Assembly: GCA_023376005.1 (NCBI GenBank)
Contig: CM042145.1
Coordinates: 57,832,540 to 57,896,539 of the forward strand
Reading direction: 5' to 3'
Source: Doryteuthis pealeii
Taxonomy: Eukaryota > Mollusca > Cephalopoda > Myopsida > Loliginidae
DNA length: 64,000 bases
Part shown: piece after piece, positions 19,574-30,082 of the stretch
Layout of the letters: each line of letters opens with the position of its first letter
Position numbering within the stretch: position 1 is the first letter of the stretch
The notes under the pieces: generated by a model
The model's input: only the letters and a program-made list of their open reading frames with translations
Database searches by the model: none
What the model was told of the DNA's origin: nothing
Position numbers and translations under genes: made by a program

Positions 19574-20258
19574 TGTAGCGAGATCGAATGGCAAAACCCA
19601 CAAACCTGTGATGAGCCAACAACGGTCCGTGGGTCGAAGAGACAGCGAGTGGCATGTTGTGTGTGTGGGCAGAAACAGAGAAGGTAAAATGTGACGAGTT
19701 CGAGGTGGGCACGAGATACGTTGTCTTTGGCAGAATCAAGCTATTTCGGCATATCGGTCGTATTCAACTTGACGTGAACAACAGTTGTCCTATCGATGTT
19801 GAGGTTCTGGTTGTGGACGAGAAGTTGCTGGGATTTGACATCATTAAGAAGTTGGGAGGAATACGTGTGACCAGTAATGGGACAGTGAGCTTTCCTCAAC
19901 TTCACCGACCCTTATACGCGGCCATCAACGAGCTAGACTTCCATGTGGAATATAACCAGAGCAAGAAGATCTGGGTTGCATCGTGGAAGTAGGCCAAGGG
20001 CCACTCGCCCATACAGCTCAACAACAACATCCCTGAATACCGAGTGCCCGCTGATGTATGCCTGGAATACAATGCTGAATTAAGCGAATGGCTGAATAAC
20101 GGTTGGTTAGTACCGTACCCCGAAAAGGAACTCGGTCCACCGAAAGGACGCATTCCCCTTATTGCAATCGTGAAGGCTAATAAAAATAAGGTGCGTCCCG
20201 TACTCGATTACAGGGAGCTAAATAATCACGTGGATTTTTGCCGTTCGATCTCGCTACA
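19574..20258 (+). pseudogene. Ty3/gypsy protease-RT fragment inside inverted terminal repeats
   Basis: A frame from 19654 to 20298, broken by one in-frame TAG at 19990, contains VEVLVVDEKLLGFDIIKKLG (end of a gypsy aspartic protease) and, after the stop, LSEWLNNGWLVPY, GPPKGRIPLIAIVKANK and RPVLDYRELNNHV (fingers of gypsy RT). The protease active-site triplet and the RT catalytic YxDD lie outside the fragment. The whole is bounded by a 22-bp inverted repeat: gtagcgagatcga.. at 19575-19596 and its complement ..tcgatctcgctac at 20236-20257, one mismatch. The left ~110 bp also carries a short separate frame with CCVCGQ that recurs at 58.96-59.08 kb. No clear target duplication. Confidence 0.75.
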
Positions 20259-20515
20259 ATATCATATATATATTAAATGTTTCTGTACGTGTAAATGAGC
20301 TTATCTTATCTTGTCTTTCGTTCTGTTTATCAGTGTAAAATAAAACAACATCTTAAATATATGTGTATCAAATTATTAAAGATTAAACGTATAGATTGAT
20401 TGATTTTTAATGACATATCAAACCATCTAGGATTTTAGGTTAATTCTACAATTACATATATAGCATTGTTAAATTAGTCTTAATATATAATACAACAATC
20501 ATTAGACTTCTTAAG

Positions 20516-20549
<34 letters not shown>

Positions 20550-20838
20550 CTGAGATAATCCAAATGACTGGTAAGTTAGACATGTCAGTTCATGGGCATG
20601 TACACACTCGCGAATTCTATAAACCTCATATATATATATATATATATATAATGTGAAGAAAAATTCTATATATCTGTCTGCATGTTTGTACAATAATCAA
20701 ACGCATATTCTTTTATAAAGGAAAATTGTTTGAAACCATTAAAGACTAAACTTCAATAAAATCCTCACCCTGTAGCTAATATGCTCCACTGCAATGTTGT
20801 AGTTTGTCTGTTCAAACTTCAGGTGCATTATTACATTC
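20259..20838. other. AT-rich with two (TA)n tracts
   Basis: (TA)n at 20517-20547 and 20629-20651; nothing else recognised. Confidence 0.5.
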
Positions 20839-20839
20839 A

Positions 20840-20910
20840 ATTTCAGACTAACAACCTTGGGAAAGGTATGAATTCATTTATCCCCCCCCCCCCAGCTCTG
20901 GCTTATATAT
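20840..20910 (+). mobile_element. SINE-A core fragment
   Basis: ACAACCTTGGGAAAGGTATGA then poly-C and CAGCTCTGGC match part of the SINE-A core. Confidence 0.5.
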
Positions 20911-20937
20911 TACCACTACTGTTCTTTTACAAGGATG

Positions 20938-20995
20938 GATTAGGCATTAAATAACCCACGAAGGTTGATATGCTACTAAACAAAGAATCCAAATT
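20938..20995 (+). repeat. 3' hairpin module, solo
   Basis: AGGCATTAAATAACCCACGA then AGGTTGATATGCTACTAAAC: hairpin tail with one arm mutated. Confidence 0.65.
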
Positions 20996-21012
20996 AACCT
21001 TATCATTCCTTA

Positions 21013-21273
21013 TTTGCTTAGACAGAAATGAATGTCTAATCTCCTAATAATGTTGGCAACTGTTAAAAACATGATAAAAATAAACAATTGGGAATTAGGT
21101 TTGGAGAATCACTCATCTCTTGAGTATAAACAATAATCTTATTCAACAGGTTATTTAGCAACCATTATTCTCATAAATTACATAACTCCAGTAACGATAG
21201 TTATCATGTAGGGCACCCGGTGAGAATAAACCTCACAAGTAATGACCTGTTAGGCTGGTTGGTTTTATGCTGT
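21013..21273 (+). repeat. 261-bp near-identical duplication, copy 1
   Basis: Matches 57320-57580 over the same 261 bp with three substitutions by eye. Contains a family D-like piece (GGCACCCGGTGAGAATAAAC, complement of a B-box region) near the 3' end and ends in GGCTGGTTGGTTTTATGCTG, a hairpin-module arm. Confidence 0.85.
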
Positions 21274-21328
21274 GTAGAATCCTTGGGTTATTTTATGCTG
21301 AAGTAACTTTGACACTTTTGGTTAATTA

Positions 21329-21553
21329 TACAGAAAAATTCATATAATTTCATAATCAAATAACTTTTCTCATTCTCATTCAAATGATCTCAAATTTTAA
21401 CAGCATGTGTAGAAACAATGCAAAATTCTATGTTTGATATTTTTTTAAGCACATCAATGACATTCATTGGAAAAGAAAAGGCATTTATATATTAAGAATT
21501 GGTCATTTTATTAGATCACAAAATGATATCAATTTTTTCTGAAAAACCCTGTA
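21329..21553. mobile_element. MITE with long inverted repeats, copy 1
   Basis: The left arm (CAGAAAAATTCATATAATTT, ATTTTAACAGCATGTGTAGA) pairs with a shorter right arm (AAGAATTGGTCATTTTATTA, a CTGAAAAACCCTGTAC end). Same family as the copy at 21.67-22.01 kb. Confidence 0.65.
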
Positions 21554-21667
21554 CATCTCAAATGATACCAAATCCATTGAAACACTCTTTATATGATACA
21601 CAAATGTATTTTCATATCCATTTTCCTCTTCCTTTTTCTCAGTCAGTTTAAGTGATATGGTCAATTA

Positions 21668-21821
21668 TACAGGGTGTTTCAGAAAAATTAATATAATTTT
21701 GTTATCTAATAATTTGACCAATTCTCATGCAAATGATCTCAAATTTTAACAGCATCTGTAGAAACATCTCTCAATTCTATAATCAATGTTTAAATGACTT
21801 TTCTTTTCCAGAGAATGGCCT

Positions 21822-21886
<65 letters not shown>

Positions 21887-22009
21887 AAGAAATTAATCAT
21901 AGAATTTTGAATTGTTTCTACACATATTGTCAAAATTTGATCATTTGAATAAGAATTGGTCAAGTCATTAGATTACAAAATTATATAATTGTTAAAAAAC
22001 ATTCTGTAC
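21668..22009. mobile_element. MITE with ~120-bp inverted repeats, copy 2
   Basis: Starts TACAGGGTGTTTCAGAAAAA and ends in the complement (GTTAAAAAACATTCTGTA). Arms match over ~120 bp including ATTTGACCAATTCTCATGC versus its complement. The centre holds (CT)n(TA)n at 21821-21887. No coding sequence. Confidence 0.75.
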
Positions 22010-22074
22010 ATGAGTATTGTTTTGGTCATTTTTTTTTACTTGCATCAATAAAAGTAACCACTATGTACAGTGGT

Positions 22075-22690
22075 CCCTCTTCCAAGCATCTTCTCGCATA
22101 AATGGTCAACATTATCTGCAGAAAGGTAAAATCCTTCCAATAGAATCACCTGTTGGCCGTAAGTGGCAACTCGTGATGCTTAAGGACGGAATCCTGGTGG
22201 CTAAGCAGTCCAAGACATGCAACATTCCACATTATCCCTAACTTAGGCTAGATAGGTGGTTGGAGACGTGAGGTCTCCTCCAATCAATTGGCTGGTCACA
22301 TCAAACCCTAGCACCCATATGATTGTCCCAACCTCATTGCTCTTATGACAAACCCCCAACCCTTTTATTACATATATCCTAGAAGGTGGTAGCTGAGGGT
22401 CTTAGTGTCCTCGGTATGATGTTAAACTACATCTAGTGGTGAAGTTCTAATTCTGGAGTCCTAGGAAGTGTGAAGTAGCCCTTTAACACCATTACTCCCA
22501 GATCCACTGTGGCCTGGGGTGGTAGTACCTGTTAGAGTACCATCTATGGGTTAAATAGAGATAAATGAGTTTAAAAAATAGAAATTGAGTTTTTTAAAAT
22601 CTCAGTACCCATCAAGAATGAATAAAACAAAATGTATTTGGCATAAAATAACCCAACAAGGGTTGACATACTGTAAAATCCAACCAATCA
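22075..22690 (+). mobile_element. Family C element, full length, AT-drifted
   Basis: Same block order as at 14.53 kb: CACCTGTTGGCCGTAAGTGG, CAATCAATTGGCTGGTCACA, ACCTGTTAGAGTACCATCTA, GGCATAAAATAACCCAACAA and GGGTTGACATACTGTAAAAT. The 3' hairpin's right arm is damaged. Confidence 0.8.
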
Positions 22691-22814
22691 AATCAATATA
22701 TGTGTATATATATTGTTGGATCCTTTCCGTCCACTAAGGATGATGGTGTAGTGTAGTGTCCAGAAAAAAAAATGAATAAATAAAAATAAGAAAAAAAAAA
22801 TGAAAAATAAAAAG

Positions 22815-23193
22815 TTATCTGCATCTGTGCAAGTGACTCTGCAGGCCAATTCTTGCGTGACAGTCTTTGGTGCACTGAATGCACACAAACTGTGATGCTT
22901 TCTGGGGCTTCTGGCTTTTCCCTCTCTTTCTGGCTCTCTTTTCTGTCAAGGCTACTCTCATCTCTGCCTCACCCTTCTCCGTGCCTTGCTTAATGTTGAG
23001 TCGCTATTTTTTGCATCTACCTCCCACATGTTTGCGTCAATATGGCATATCCTCATAACTCTCCAGCAGACATCTTTAAATCGTAGGCATGGTCTACCAA
23101 CTGATCGGGAACCTTTTACTAATTCGCCATACAAAAGATCTTTTGGGATACGTCCATTTTCCATTCTCCTGACATGTCCAAGCCAGTGTAAAA
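22815..23193 (-). pseudogene. LINE ORF2 C-terminus with zinc finger
   Basis: The minus frame reads LHWLGHVRRMENGRIPKDL, LVKGSRSVGRPCLRFKDVC and IDANMWEV, the conserved post-RT region of many non-LTR retrotransposons. A frameshift follows, then CIQCTKDCHARIGLQSHLHR, a C-x2-C...H zinc finger ending just before a stop at 22815-22817. The finger is the last element of ORF2 in such LINEs. 3' of the stop is A/T-rich sequence. Stops and a shift make it a pseudogene. The RT itself is missing; a SINE-B abuts its 5' side. Confidence 0.8.
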
Positions 23194-23202
23194 GTAGTAA
23201 GT

Positions 23203-23446
23203 AAAGTCGTCAGGGCAGCCTAAAGTCGGTATTAGCCAAACAGCGAGGGAGTCTATCCCCTTTTCACTTGCGTTAGACCAAGGAGATTATTTTAGCGTCT
23301 GAGGTGGAGCGCCACACCTACCATCAGCGCCTTACTTTACCGCACAGATCCCTGTGCTACTCATACGCTGAGTTGGCGAGGACCGGTATCGAACTAGGAA
23401 CCTTGTGGTTTCTAGCCGAATGCTCTACCGACTGAGCTAAAGCAAG
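23203..23446 (-). mobile_element. SINE-B, full length
   Basis: From the AAGTAAAGTCGTCAGGGCAG tail to CTCTACCGACTGAGCTAAA. Inserted at the 5' side of the LINE relic. Confidence 0.9.
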
Positions 23447-24220
23447 GTATGCACAACTTATCCTATGAAAATTCTATACACAATTAAAAATATTTTTATG
23501 TTCTAAGTTTAATGTATTTCTTTCAATTGTTTCATGCAGCACTTTAGGGAAACTCTATGAATTTATTTCTATTGTCATGAATATTTGGAATTTGTAAATA
23601 GACATTCACCTTTTTGAAAATCTGTAACTTTGATATGCAAAATTCAATTTGCACAATGAAATAATATAACACTTCCTTTTTGAAAATGAATGTAGGCCAA
23701 TACATATTGCATTTCTCAATAGTTTTTGCCTGCAGTAAATATTTTATTTTTTACAAATTTTGTTTCAGTTGAATTCAATACTTATCATAGTTCTGGAAAG
23801 ATGACATTAACATAAATAATTCAATAATGAGAGAAATTCATATAATTCAAAGGTATAAGCTTTTTTTTAATCTGATGAGTTGAAAGTTGTTCAGAAATTT
23901 ATAATTATAGACATTTAAAATCACATGCATGACCCCCACCCCCATCCTGTCTAATTACCAAAAAAATCCTAATGGAAAATACACACATACTGCACAAAGA
24001 AAAAAAAACAAAAAAACTCCAAATACTCAAAGCTCTATACATCAAACAATAAGATTAAAAAATAAGATTAATTTTGAATACAGTAGTCACTTTTTAAAAT
24101 GCCTATAACACTTTTCCTGCCAATTTTCCCCCTTCTAGCCCCCACACCCCTTAGTATAATTTCTACGAGTTTCCCTTCTACTTACTCTCACAACTACTAA
24201 CTTGGAAAAAACACAAACAC
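23447..24220. other. AT-rich, nothing recognised
   Basis: ATTTTGAAAATCTGTA and GATATGCAAAATTCAATT near 23620 recur near 52850 (CTGATATACAAAATTCAATT), so part is a dispersed repeat of unknown class. C-rich patch at 24120-24150. Confidence 0.45.
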
Positions 24221-24225
24221 ATTAC

Positions 24226-24265
24226 CCCTGAAGATGGCACTATGAAGTGCCAAAAGTACTTGGGA
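24226..24265 (+). repeat. CTGAAGA..GGCACT hairpin motif
   Basis: CCCTGAAGATGGCACTATGA then AGTGCCAAAAGTACTTG forms a GGCACT/AGTGCC hairpin just after CTGAAGA. Resembles the SINE-E core. Confidence 0.5.
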
Positions 24266-24414
24266 CAAAAACTTTGGACTAATCCACAGATCCCCACCAA
24301 ATATAAAAAAGTTGGCCAAAAGGTTTGAAAAGATTGGAAATAAACTCATTAAACAGGAGATGTCTGTTTTGTTTAATTCTATATGTATAAATTATAGACA
24401 TAAATACTTCTTTG

Positions 24415-24780
24415 TCTGAAGTTTTGAGATGAGTCTTGATATGTATTCCAATTTTTCAGACTGTTGTTCTCATCTTTATTGTTATATACACAACGTTTTG
24501 GCCGATGACCTTCTTCATGTGTTTCTTTTCAAGCCTCGGATCCTTCTTGTCAAACTTGGGAGCCTTCACAGAACTTTGAACTGAATCCTTTATTTAATCT
24601 ATTGGAGTAGATTGTTCTCATTCCATTAAACATGACTGAGTACAAGTGTTAAGATAGGTTAAGTATTCTATGTTATTTTCACCCATAGTCAGGACTGAAC
24701 CTGCAATCTATAGATAACTGTCACTTAGAGCTGTATTAACTCAACCCTTATATCTATTACATCATATGTCCAAAAAGTCC
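24415..24780 (-). mobile_element. SINE-E, full length
   Basis: Minus strand: tRNA-like head (GGTTGAGTTAATACAGCTCT, GCAGGTTCAGTCCTGAC), then AACATAGAATACTTAACC, TTAATGGAATGAGAACAATC, AAAGTTCTGTGAAGGCTCCC, GAAGAAGGTCATCGGCCAAA and ACAATAAAGATGAGAACAAC. B box is clear. The best full copy of this family in the window. Confidence 0.8.
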
Positions 24781-25021
24781 TCAAAAAATACATGTATATG
24801 TTGAAAAGTAAATGGAAATATTATCAATATCTTGCCCTGAAGAAGACCGTTTTTTCTATACTTAAATTTTATGTTTCTCTATTATTATTATTTTATTTTA
24901 TATTTAAAATAATACTAAAAAGAATACAATGTATACAAGAATAAACTCTAGGTTGAAACACATGTCAGCATTTCAATAAATAATTTTTATCCATACATTT
25001 TCTTTCCATTTTTCTTTCAAC

Positions 25022-25070
<49 letters not shown>

Positions 25071-25505
25071 CAGTCTTTTGTTGGCATGTTTTATTAAAAA
25101 TGACAGACAAGTGTTAAGCTTTTTATTCAGCTTTTCTTTTTGGTAAACAACTTGTCACAACTTTGGTGTAGGACAGTTTTAAAATTGTTCAAAGCCACTG
25201 TGTGTGTGTGTGTGTGTGTAGTTCAAGTACAGGTATTTCAACTATCTTTGGAGATTTTCAAAGATGTAGGTACTCCTATGTTGTGGAAAGCTGGATTGAT
25301 TCTGTGTTCAAGGAATTTTTAGGTGGGTATGACATCATTTACGAATGCATAGGCTATTGGTACTGGTATTGGAGTGTAGATATAACAGCTGAGGATCATA
25401 TAAAAGTGTATCCAATGAGATGTAGGGGTTGTACCTATATCAAATACATTTTAAGACCTACATCTCTAAGTTAAGAGATTTTATTTAATGTATGATGTCA
25501 TATAT
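24781..25505. other. AT-rich with microsatellites
   Basis: CCCTGAAGAAGACCG at 24836 is another CTGAAGA motif. (TA)n at 25025-25070 and (TG)n at 25199-25219. Frames of 60 and 90 codons around the TG run are not recognisable. Confidence 0.5.
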
Positions 25506-25507
25506 AA

Positions 25508-25765
25508 AGTAAAGTCTGCAGAGTGGCCAATTGTCAGTATTGGTGAACAGCGAGGGAGTCTATCCCCTTTTCACTTGCACTAGACAAAGGAGATTGTTTT
25601 TACTGAGGTGAAGCACCCACACATACCATCTGTTCTCTGATGCTTTATTGCACAGATCAGAATACCCCATCTGTGCTACTCATGCGCTGAGTTGGCAATG
25701 ACCAGTATTGAAGCTGGAACCTTGTGATTCCTTGGAAAATGCTCTACTAACTGAGATAAACCAGT
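25508..25765 (-). mobile_element. SINE-B, old copy
   Basis: AGTCTATCCCCTTTTCACTTG, AAGGAGATTG, GGAACCTTGTGATTCC and the TACTAACTGAG head. Several substitutions in both boxes. Confidence 0.8.
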
Positions 25766-25994
25766 TCTATGTATTATATTAAATCTTTTCATTTGTTTCT
25801 AACTGAAAGGTTTTTATTAATCTGATTCTATTTTTTGTATTCTATTGTATTTTGTATTATTACATTGTCTCTCATTTTGTTTGAAGATAATTTGAATTGT
25901 CAGTCGATCATTTTGAGTAAAAATAGAGAAAAAAAGAAAAGAAAGTTTATTTAATTTAGTCAAGTGGATAGTCAAACAAATTAATCTATTATGA

Positions 25995-25997
<3 letters not shown>

Positions 25998-26037
<40 letters not shown>

Positions 26038-26048
26038 CATACATATAT
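25998..26048. repeat. (TA)n then (CATA)n
   Basis: TA run followed by ACATACATACAT. Confidence 0.95.
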
Positions 26049-26067
26049 ATTAATGTTTTAATATTTC

Positions 26068-26223
26068 TTATGGATGAAACTGCAGTTATGGGATATTAAC
26101 TCCATAATATTTAATCTCTGATTTAAAAACTACTCTGCTATTTTAGCATTGAGCACCTTCATAAGTTAATACTTTTCCCATTCATTTACCATTATATTAT
26201 CTATCTATCTATCTATCTATATA
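26068..26223 (+). mobile_element. Family G copy plus (TATC)n
   Basis: GATGAAACTGCAGTTATGGG, TATTAACTCCATAATATTTA, CATTGAGCACCTTCATAAGT: matches 60.25-60.38 kb. (ATCT)n follows at 26200-26223. Confidence 0.7.
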
Positions 26224-26564
26224 TTTGTATGATGTGTGTGTACTATTATAATTTTTCTGACTAATGAACAGAGACTTTTCTATTTGTTTTTCTTTCTTTT
26301 AAACTTCTGCTAGAATAAGTGTAAGAGATCTGTTCAAGCTGATCATGATCAAAATGTTGCTCATCATCATTTTGTACTTAGGATCAAAATGTAGTATCTG
26401 TTCATGTGGAAATCTAATTAAATCTATTGAAACAAATATCAAATAAAGACTTTTAAAAGAGGTTGTACATTACTATGTTTGTTTATAATGTAACCATATC
26501 CCAGCCAAAACAGAACATCATTGCTGGATATTTTTAGAGACAAGACACATAAAATGTTCAATTT
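26224..26564. other. Nothing recognised
   Basis: AT-rich; no family match. Confidence 0.4.
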
Positions 26565-26670
26565 CCCCGGTATGGCACTAAACTGCATCCGGTGGTGAGG
26601 TTCCACTTCTGAGTGGTGTTACCTCTTCATTACCATTACTCTCAGGTCTACTCTAACCAGAGTAGTAGTT
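26565..26670 (+). mobile_element. Family C middle fragment
   Basis: GGCACTAAACTGCATCCGGTG and CTCTTCATTACCATTACTCTC. Confidence 0.6.
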
Positions 26671-26839
26671 CAGGTTCGTATTAAGTTACGACTGCTTGCT
26701 GCCTTGTCTTACCAATTCGATGGTAATTGGAACTAATATGATTATTCTACAGTATGGATCAAATCAATCTGTTTGAAAATTATTTGTATTAGACAAGAAT
26801 ACTTGATACCATATAACTGTGTTCATATAGTAACTAAAA

Positions 26840-26998
26840 TTGTCAGTTTGGCATATTGTTAGTATCAGTTGAATAACAAGGGATTCTATTCCCTTTTTGC
26901 TAGCGACCAGGGAGATTGTTTTTGCATTTGAGGTGGAGCACCACACCTACCACCTTGTGGTTCCTAGGTGGATGCTCTACCGACTGTACTAAACTGGC
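26840..26998 (-). mobile_element. SINE-B, internally deleted
   Basis: ATTCTATTCCCTTTTTGC, ACCAGGGAGATTG and TGAGGTGGAGCACCACACC, then a jump to CCTTGTGGTTCCTAGG and CTCTACCGACTG; the segment between is lost. Confidence 0.75.
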
Positions 26999-27327
26999 CC
27001 TATAATTATTATTAAATAAGGAATAGTGACCATATAAGTGTATGCAAATTGTTAGCAAAAAATATTGTTACTTGAAGTTATAATTGTTTACAAATGATTA
27101 TTGTTATTAGTTATTTGCTTGCAACACAGTTGGATACTCATCACTTCATGAATCTTTAAAGAAACCGTAGAATTACTTTAAAAACACTTCAGTCTTAAAT
27201 AAGCCAACAAGAGTTGACAAGTCATAAACGAAATCAAACCAACTTACCAAATTTTCAATATAACTATAAAATACTAATTTGAATCCTTCCCTTTTCCAAA
27301 AACAGAAGCATCACTATCATGATTTAA
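26999..27327. other. Family J traces and hairpin remnant
   Basis: ATGATTATTGTTATTAGTTATTTGCTTGC resembles family J only loosely. AACAAGAGTTGACAAGTCAT near 27207 is a decayed hairpin module. Confidence 0.35.
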
Positions 27328-27485
27328 ATATCTATCTATCTATCTATCTATATATATATATATATATATATAGTATATGTAAGATAAAAAGAATAAAAAC
27401 ATTTTTCTGAAAACACAATACATTTTGCGGACCTTCTTTTTTATAAAATATTGAATTTTCTCCCGTTGGAACCAGAACAACATTT

Positions 27486-27540
<55 letters not shown>

Positions 27541-27541
27541 A
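27328..27541. repeat. (TATC)n/(TA)n microsatellite cluster
   Basis: Tetranucleotide and TA arrays at 27328-27373 and 27485-27541 around 110 bp of unassigned sequence. Confidence 0.9.
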
Positions 27542-27544
27542 AGA

Positions 27545-27845
27545 TGCTTTGTTTTCTTCATTCTTGATGGGTATTCAAAAAATTTTTTTTAAAACTCAAA
27601 TTTTTTAAATTCATTTTTTTATGCATTTTTTCTATTTCATCCATAGATGGAACTATCTCTGCGGGTCAGAGTGGATCTGGGAGTAATGGTGATGAAGGGA
27701 CACTAAACACTTCCCAAAGCTCCAAAATTGGAACTTCACCATTAGATGCAGTTTACCATCATATCTAGGACACTAAGACCCTTAGACACTGCCTTCTAGT
27801 ACATATATTATTAAAAGGGTTGGGGGTTTATAATAAGGGCAATAG
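27545..27845 (-). mobile_element. Family C, 3' two thirds
   Basis: Reverse complement from CCCTTATTATAAACCCCCAAC through CTAGAAGGCAGTGTC and TTACTCCCAGATCCACTC to CCATCTATGGATGAAATAG; terminal hairpin missing. Confidence 0.75.
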
Positions 27846-27854
27846 CCAACCTTT

Positions 27855-27985
27855 TTGTCACAGATAGGATGTGATACAAGGTTGCAAGTAGAGTGCATCC
27901 AATAAGAATCAAACTTTCTTTTTAACAGTAATGGATCTGCCAGACTAGCTTGCTAACCATTACCACATGATGTGATGACTAAGTT
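27855..27985 (-). mobile_element. Family D unit with tail
   Basis: Reverse complement: TGTGGTAATGGTTAGCAAGC, AGTTTGATTCTTATTGG, ACCTTGTATCACATCC. Confidence 0.65.
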
Positions 27986-27989
27986 TTCA

Positions 27990-28280
27990 TGTATGTACTT
28001 ACCCAACCTTTTCATACAAACAAGAAGCAACAAAAGGTCAATTTTAAGTGGAGTTCAACAGGTTTGAATTCAGAGTTTTCCTTCTCCTGGACTGGTTAAA
28101 AATGATTAAAAATATTAATTGCTAAGATTAAAAAGCCCAGTCTGTTGAACTATTCATTCATAGCTGGGGTGGGGGGAGAAGAATACTTTGATTCATAACT
28201 TTCCTAAGGTTATTAGCACTATGTGAAATGCAAACAGCATCATTCAGGATTTGAACTCTGGTCACTATGTGCATTTGTTA
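27990..28280 (-). mobile_element. SINE-A, antisense
   Basis: Contains complements of AGGAGAAGGAAAACTC, GGGCTTTTTAA, the CCACCCCAGC stretch, AATAACCTTAGGAAAGTTATG and a diverged head (AGAGTTCAAATCCTG). Confidence 0.8.
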
Positions 28281-28369
28281 TATAATTTATGAGTAGCTTA
28301 TAAATTATGTGCATACCTGTAGTTAGAATATTTAAATACAGTTTGTTAGATTTAAAATCAGAGGTGGGA

Positions 28370-28760
28370 AATTTTCCATAGACATTGAGATTATGATTGG
28401 CATGATTATGATCCCAACTGACCTCCCGGTACAGGCATGAGAATAAGTTTTAATTTAATTAGTCAGAAGTGGCGCAGTTTTCAGAGTGAGCAGACCTGTG
28501 CGTCGCTGCTCTGGGTAGGCATCTCCCTCTGCTGCAGAATCATGGGCTGGTTTCTGGAAATAAAGCTTTATCAATAAAACAACCAAGTCATGTTTGTTAA
28601 TTGAATCTTAAAAACAAGAGATGACAGCCGGAAGAAATCAACAAAGAGAATTTAATCCTTAACAGAAGCCCGCTAGATCAACAGATGAAGTAAGCGATGA
28701 GTTAGAACCAGTAGAGGCAGTAAGCAGCGAGTCAACAAGCAGAATGTAAAAAGTAAGAAC
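28370..28760 (+). other. Possible LTR-retroelement leader and gag start
   Basis: AGTGGCGCAGTTTTCAGAG and AATAAAGCTTTATCAATAAA look like the end of an LTR region with poly-A signals. They are followed by an ATG at 28622 giving MTAGRNQQREFNP, one stop, and a frame rich in Glu, Ser and Val in the same phase. No second LTR or Pol is visible. Weak. Confidence 0.25.
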
Positions 28761-28832
28761 CATCATCTCTTATCCTCTATCATCTATCTCTAATCTACCT
28801 ATATATCTCTCTCTCTCTCCATTATATACACT

Positions 28833-29095
28833 AGAGGTGCGTGGTGTAATAGTTAGTCATAAGAAATGGACTTGTCGACCTGATTTCAAACCTTGGATGA
28901 AGCCACAGTTCACATAGCACTAATACCCTTGGGAAAGGTATGAATCCAACTACTCTCCCTCCAGCTAAGGGTAAATAGTAGGGCAGACTGGTTAGGCAAC
29001 CAGTCTAGGAGAAGGAAAACTCTGAATTCAAACCTGTTAAACTTCGCTTGTGGTGGTCACTACTAGAATAGGCTCAGTCCTAATTAGTGATCTTT
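28833..29095 (+). mobile_element. SINE-A, alternative-tail subfamily
   Basis: GCGTGGTGTAATAGTTAGTC head and full core, but after TTAAACTTCGCTTG the tail is GGTCACTACTAGAATAGGCT then CAGTCCTAATTAGTGATC rather than the usual CTTGTGTCGCATCCTGC tail. Poly-A follows at 29107. Confidence 0.85.
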
Positions 29096-29214
29096 GAAAA
29101 GAACAAAAAAAAAAAAAACACTTGGGATATGGGTATACAACACATTTCCTACAATGATAACCATTACACCATGAGCACCCTCAGGATTATAATCATGTGT
29201 TTCATAAATCTGTG

Positions 29215-29300
29215 ATATTACAAGATATTATGGTGTAATGGTTAACAAGCTTGAATAGCTGACCATTATCACTGTGTGCCCCACTACTTCTGGCCTTTTG
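29215..29300 (+). mobile_element. Family D fragment
   Basis: TATTATGGTGTAATGGTTAAC and CACTGTGTGCCCCACTACTTC. Confidence 0.55.
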
Positions 29301-29568
29301 GGTGCCTTTATAAAAGTAACCGTGGAAACATATTTTTAGAGTTAGTTTTGTCATTGCTTGAGCCAACATTTAACTTGGCCAATATCCAAAAGAATTCGGC
29401 TTATTTTAGCAAGTGTATCACATAGCCAGTTCAATGTACACAGTTAACATAGTAACCTGAATGCATTTATTAAAATCAATGAAAATCAAATAGAAAATAA
29501 AAATAGCCAATGTCATGTCTATTGTGTATGTTTGATTTCTATGAATAAAATATCATAAAACAGTGTTC
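29301..29568. other. Nothing recognised
   Basis: AT-rich, no family match. Confidence 0.4.
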
Positions 29569-29575
29569 CCCCCCC

Positions 29576-29627
<52 letters not shown>
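29569..29627. repeat. Poly-C and (AT)n
   Basis: C run then about 24 AT units. Confidence 0.9.
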
Positions 29628-29628
<1 letters not shown>

Positions 29629-29799
29629 CCAGCAATACATTGAGTGGTGTGATTTTGATTTGTGGGTTTTGCTATAGTTAACTGTATATTTTTTAAAAGT
29701 GTGTAGGCAGTTCATAGAATTTTACATTGTAGGTCTTTTGTAGTATATGATATCTAGTATCTCTATTTAATACAAATAATTTGCATAGTTATATGGTTT

Positions 29800-30082
29800 G
29801 CACATAGTGTAATGGTTAAAGTCATGGGAAATGGACTCATCACCCCGAGTTCAAATCCTGGATGTGGTAATTGGATTTCACTTAGCGCTAATACCCTTGG
29901 GAAAGGTATGAATCCTACTCTCCCTCCAGCTATGGATAAATAGTAGGGCAGACTGAGCTCTTTAACCTTGTTTAGGCAGCCAGTCTAGGAGAGGGAAAAC
30001 TCTGAATTCAAACCTGTTAAACTCCGCTTAATAAATTGACCTTGTGTCGCATCCTGCTCGTGTGGAGGGTTTGGTAAATATA
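29800..30082 (+). mobile_element. SINE-A inserted in family J, 10-bp target duplication
   Basis: Full copy of the GTGGTAATTGGATTTCACTT subfamily. tatatggttt occurs at 29790-29799 and 30083-30092. Removing the element restores a family J sequence (CATAGTTATATGGTTTCAAG). Confidence 0.9.
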
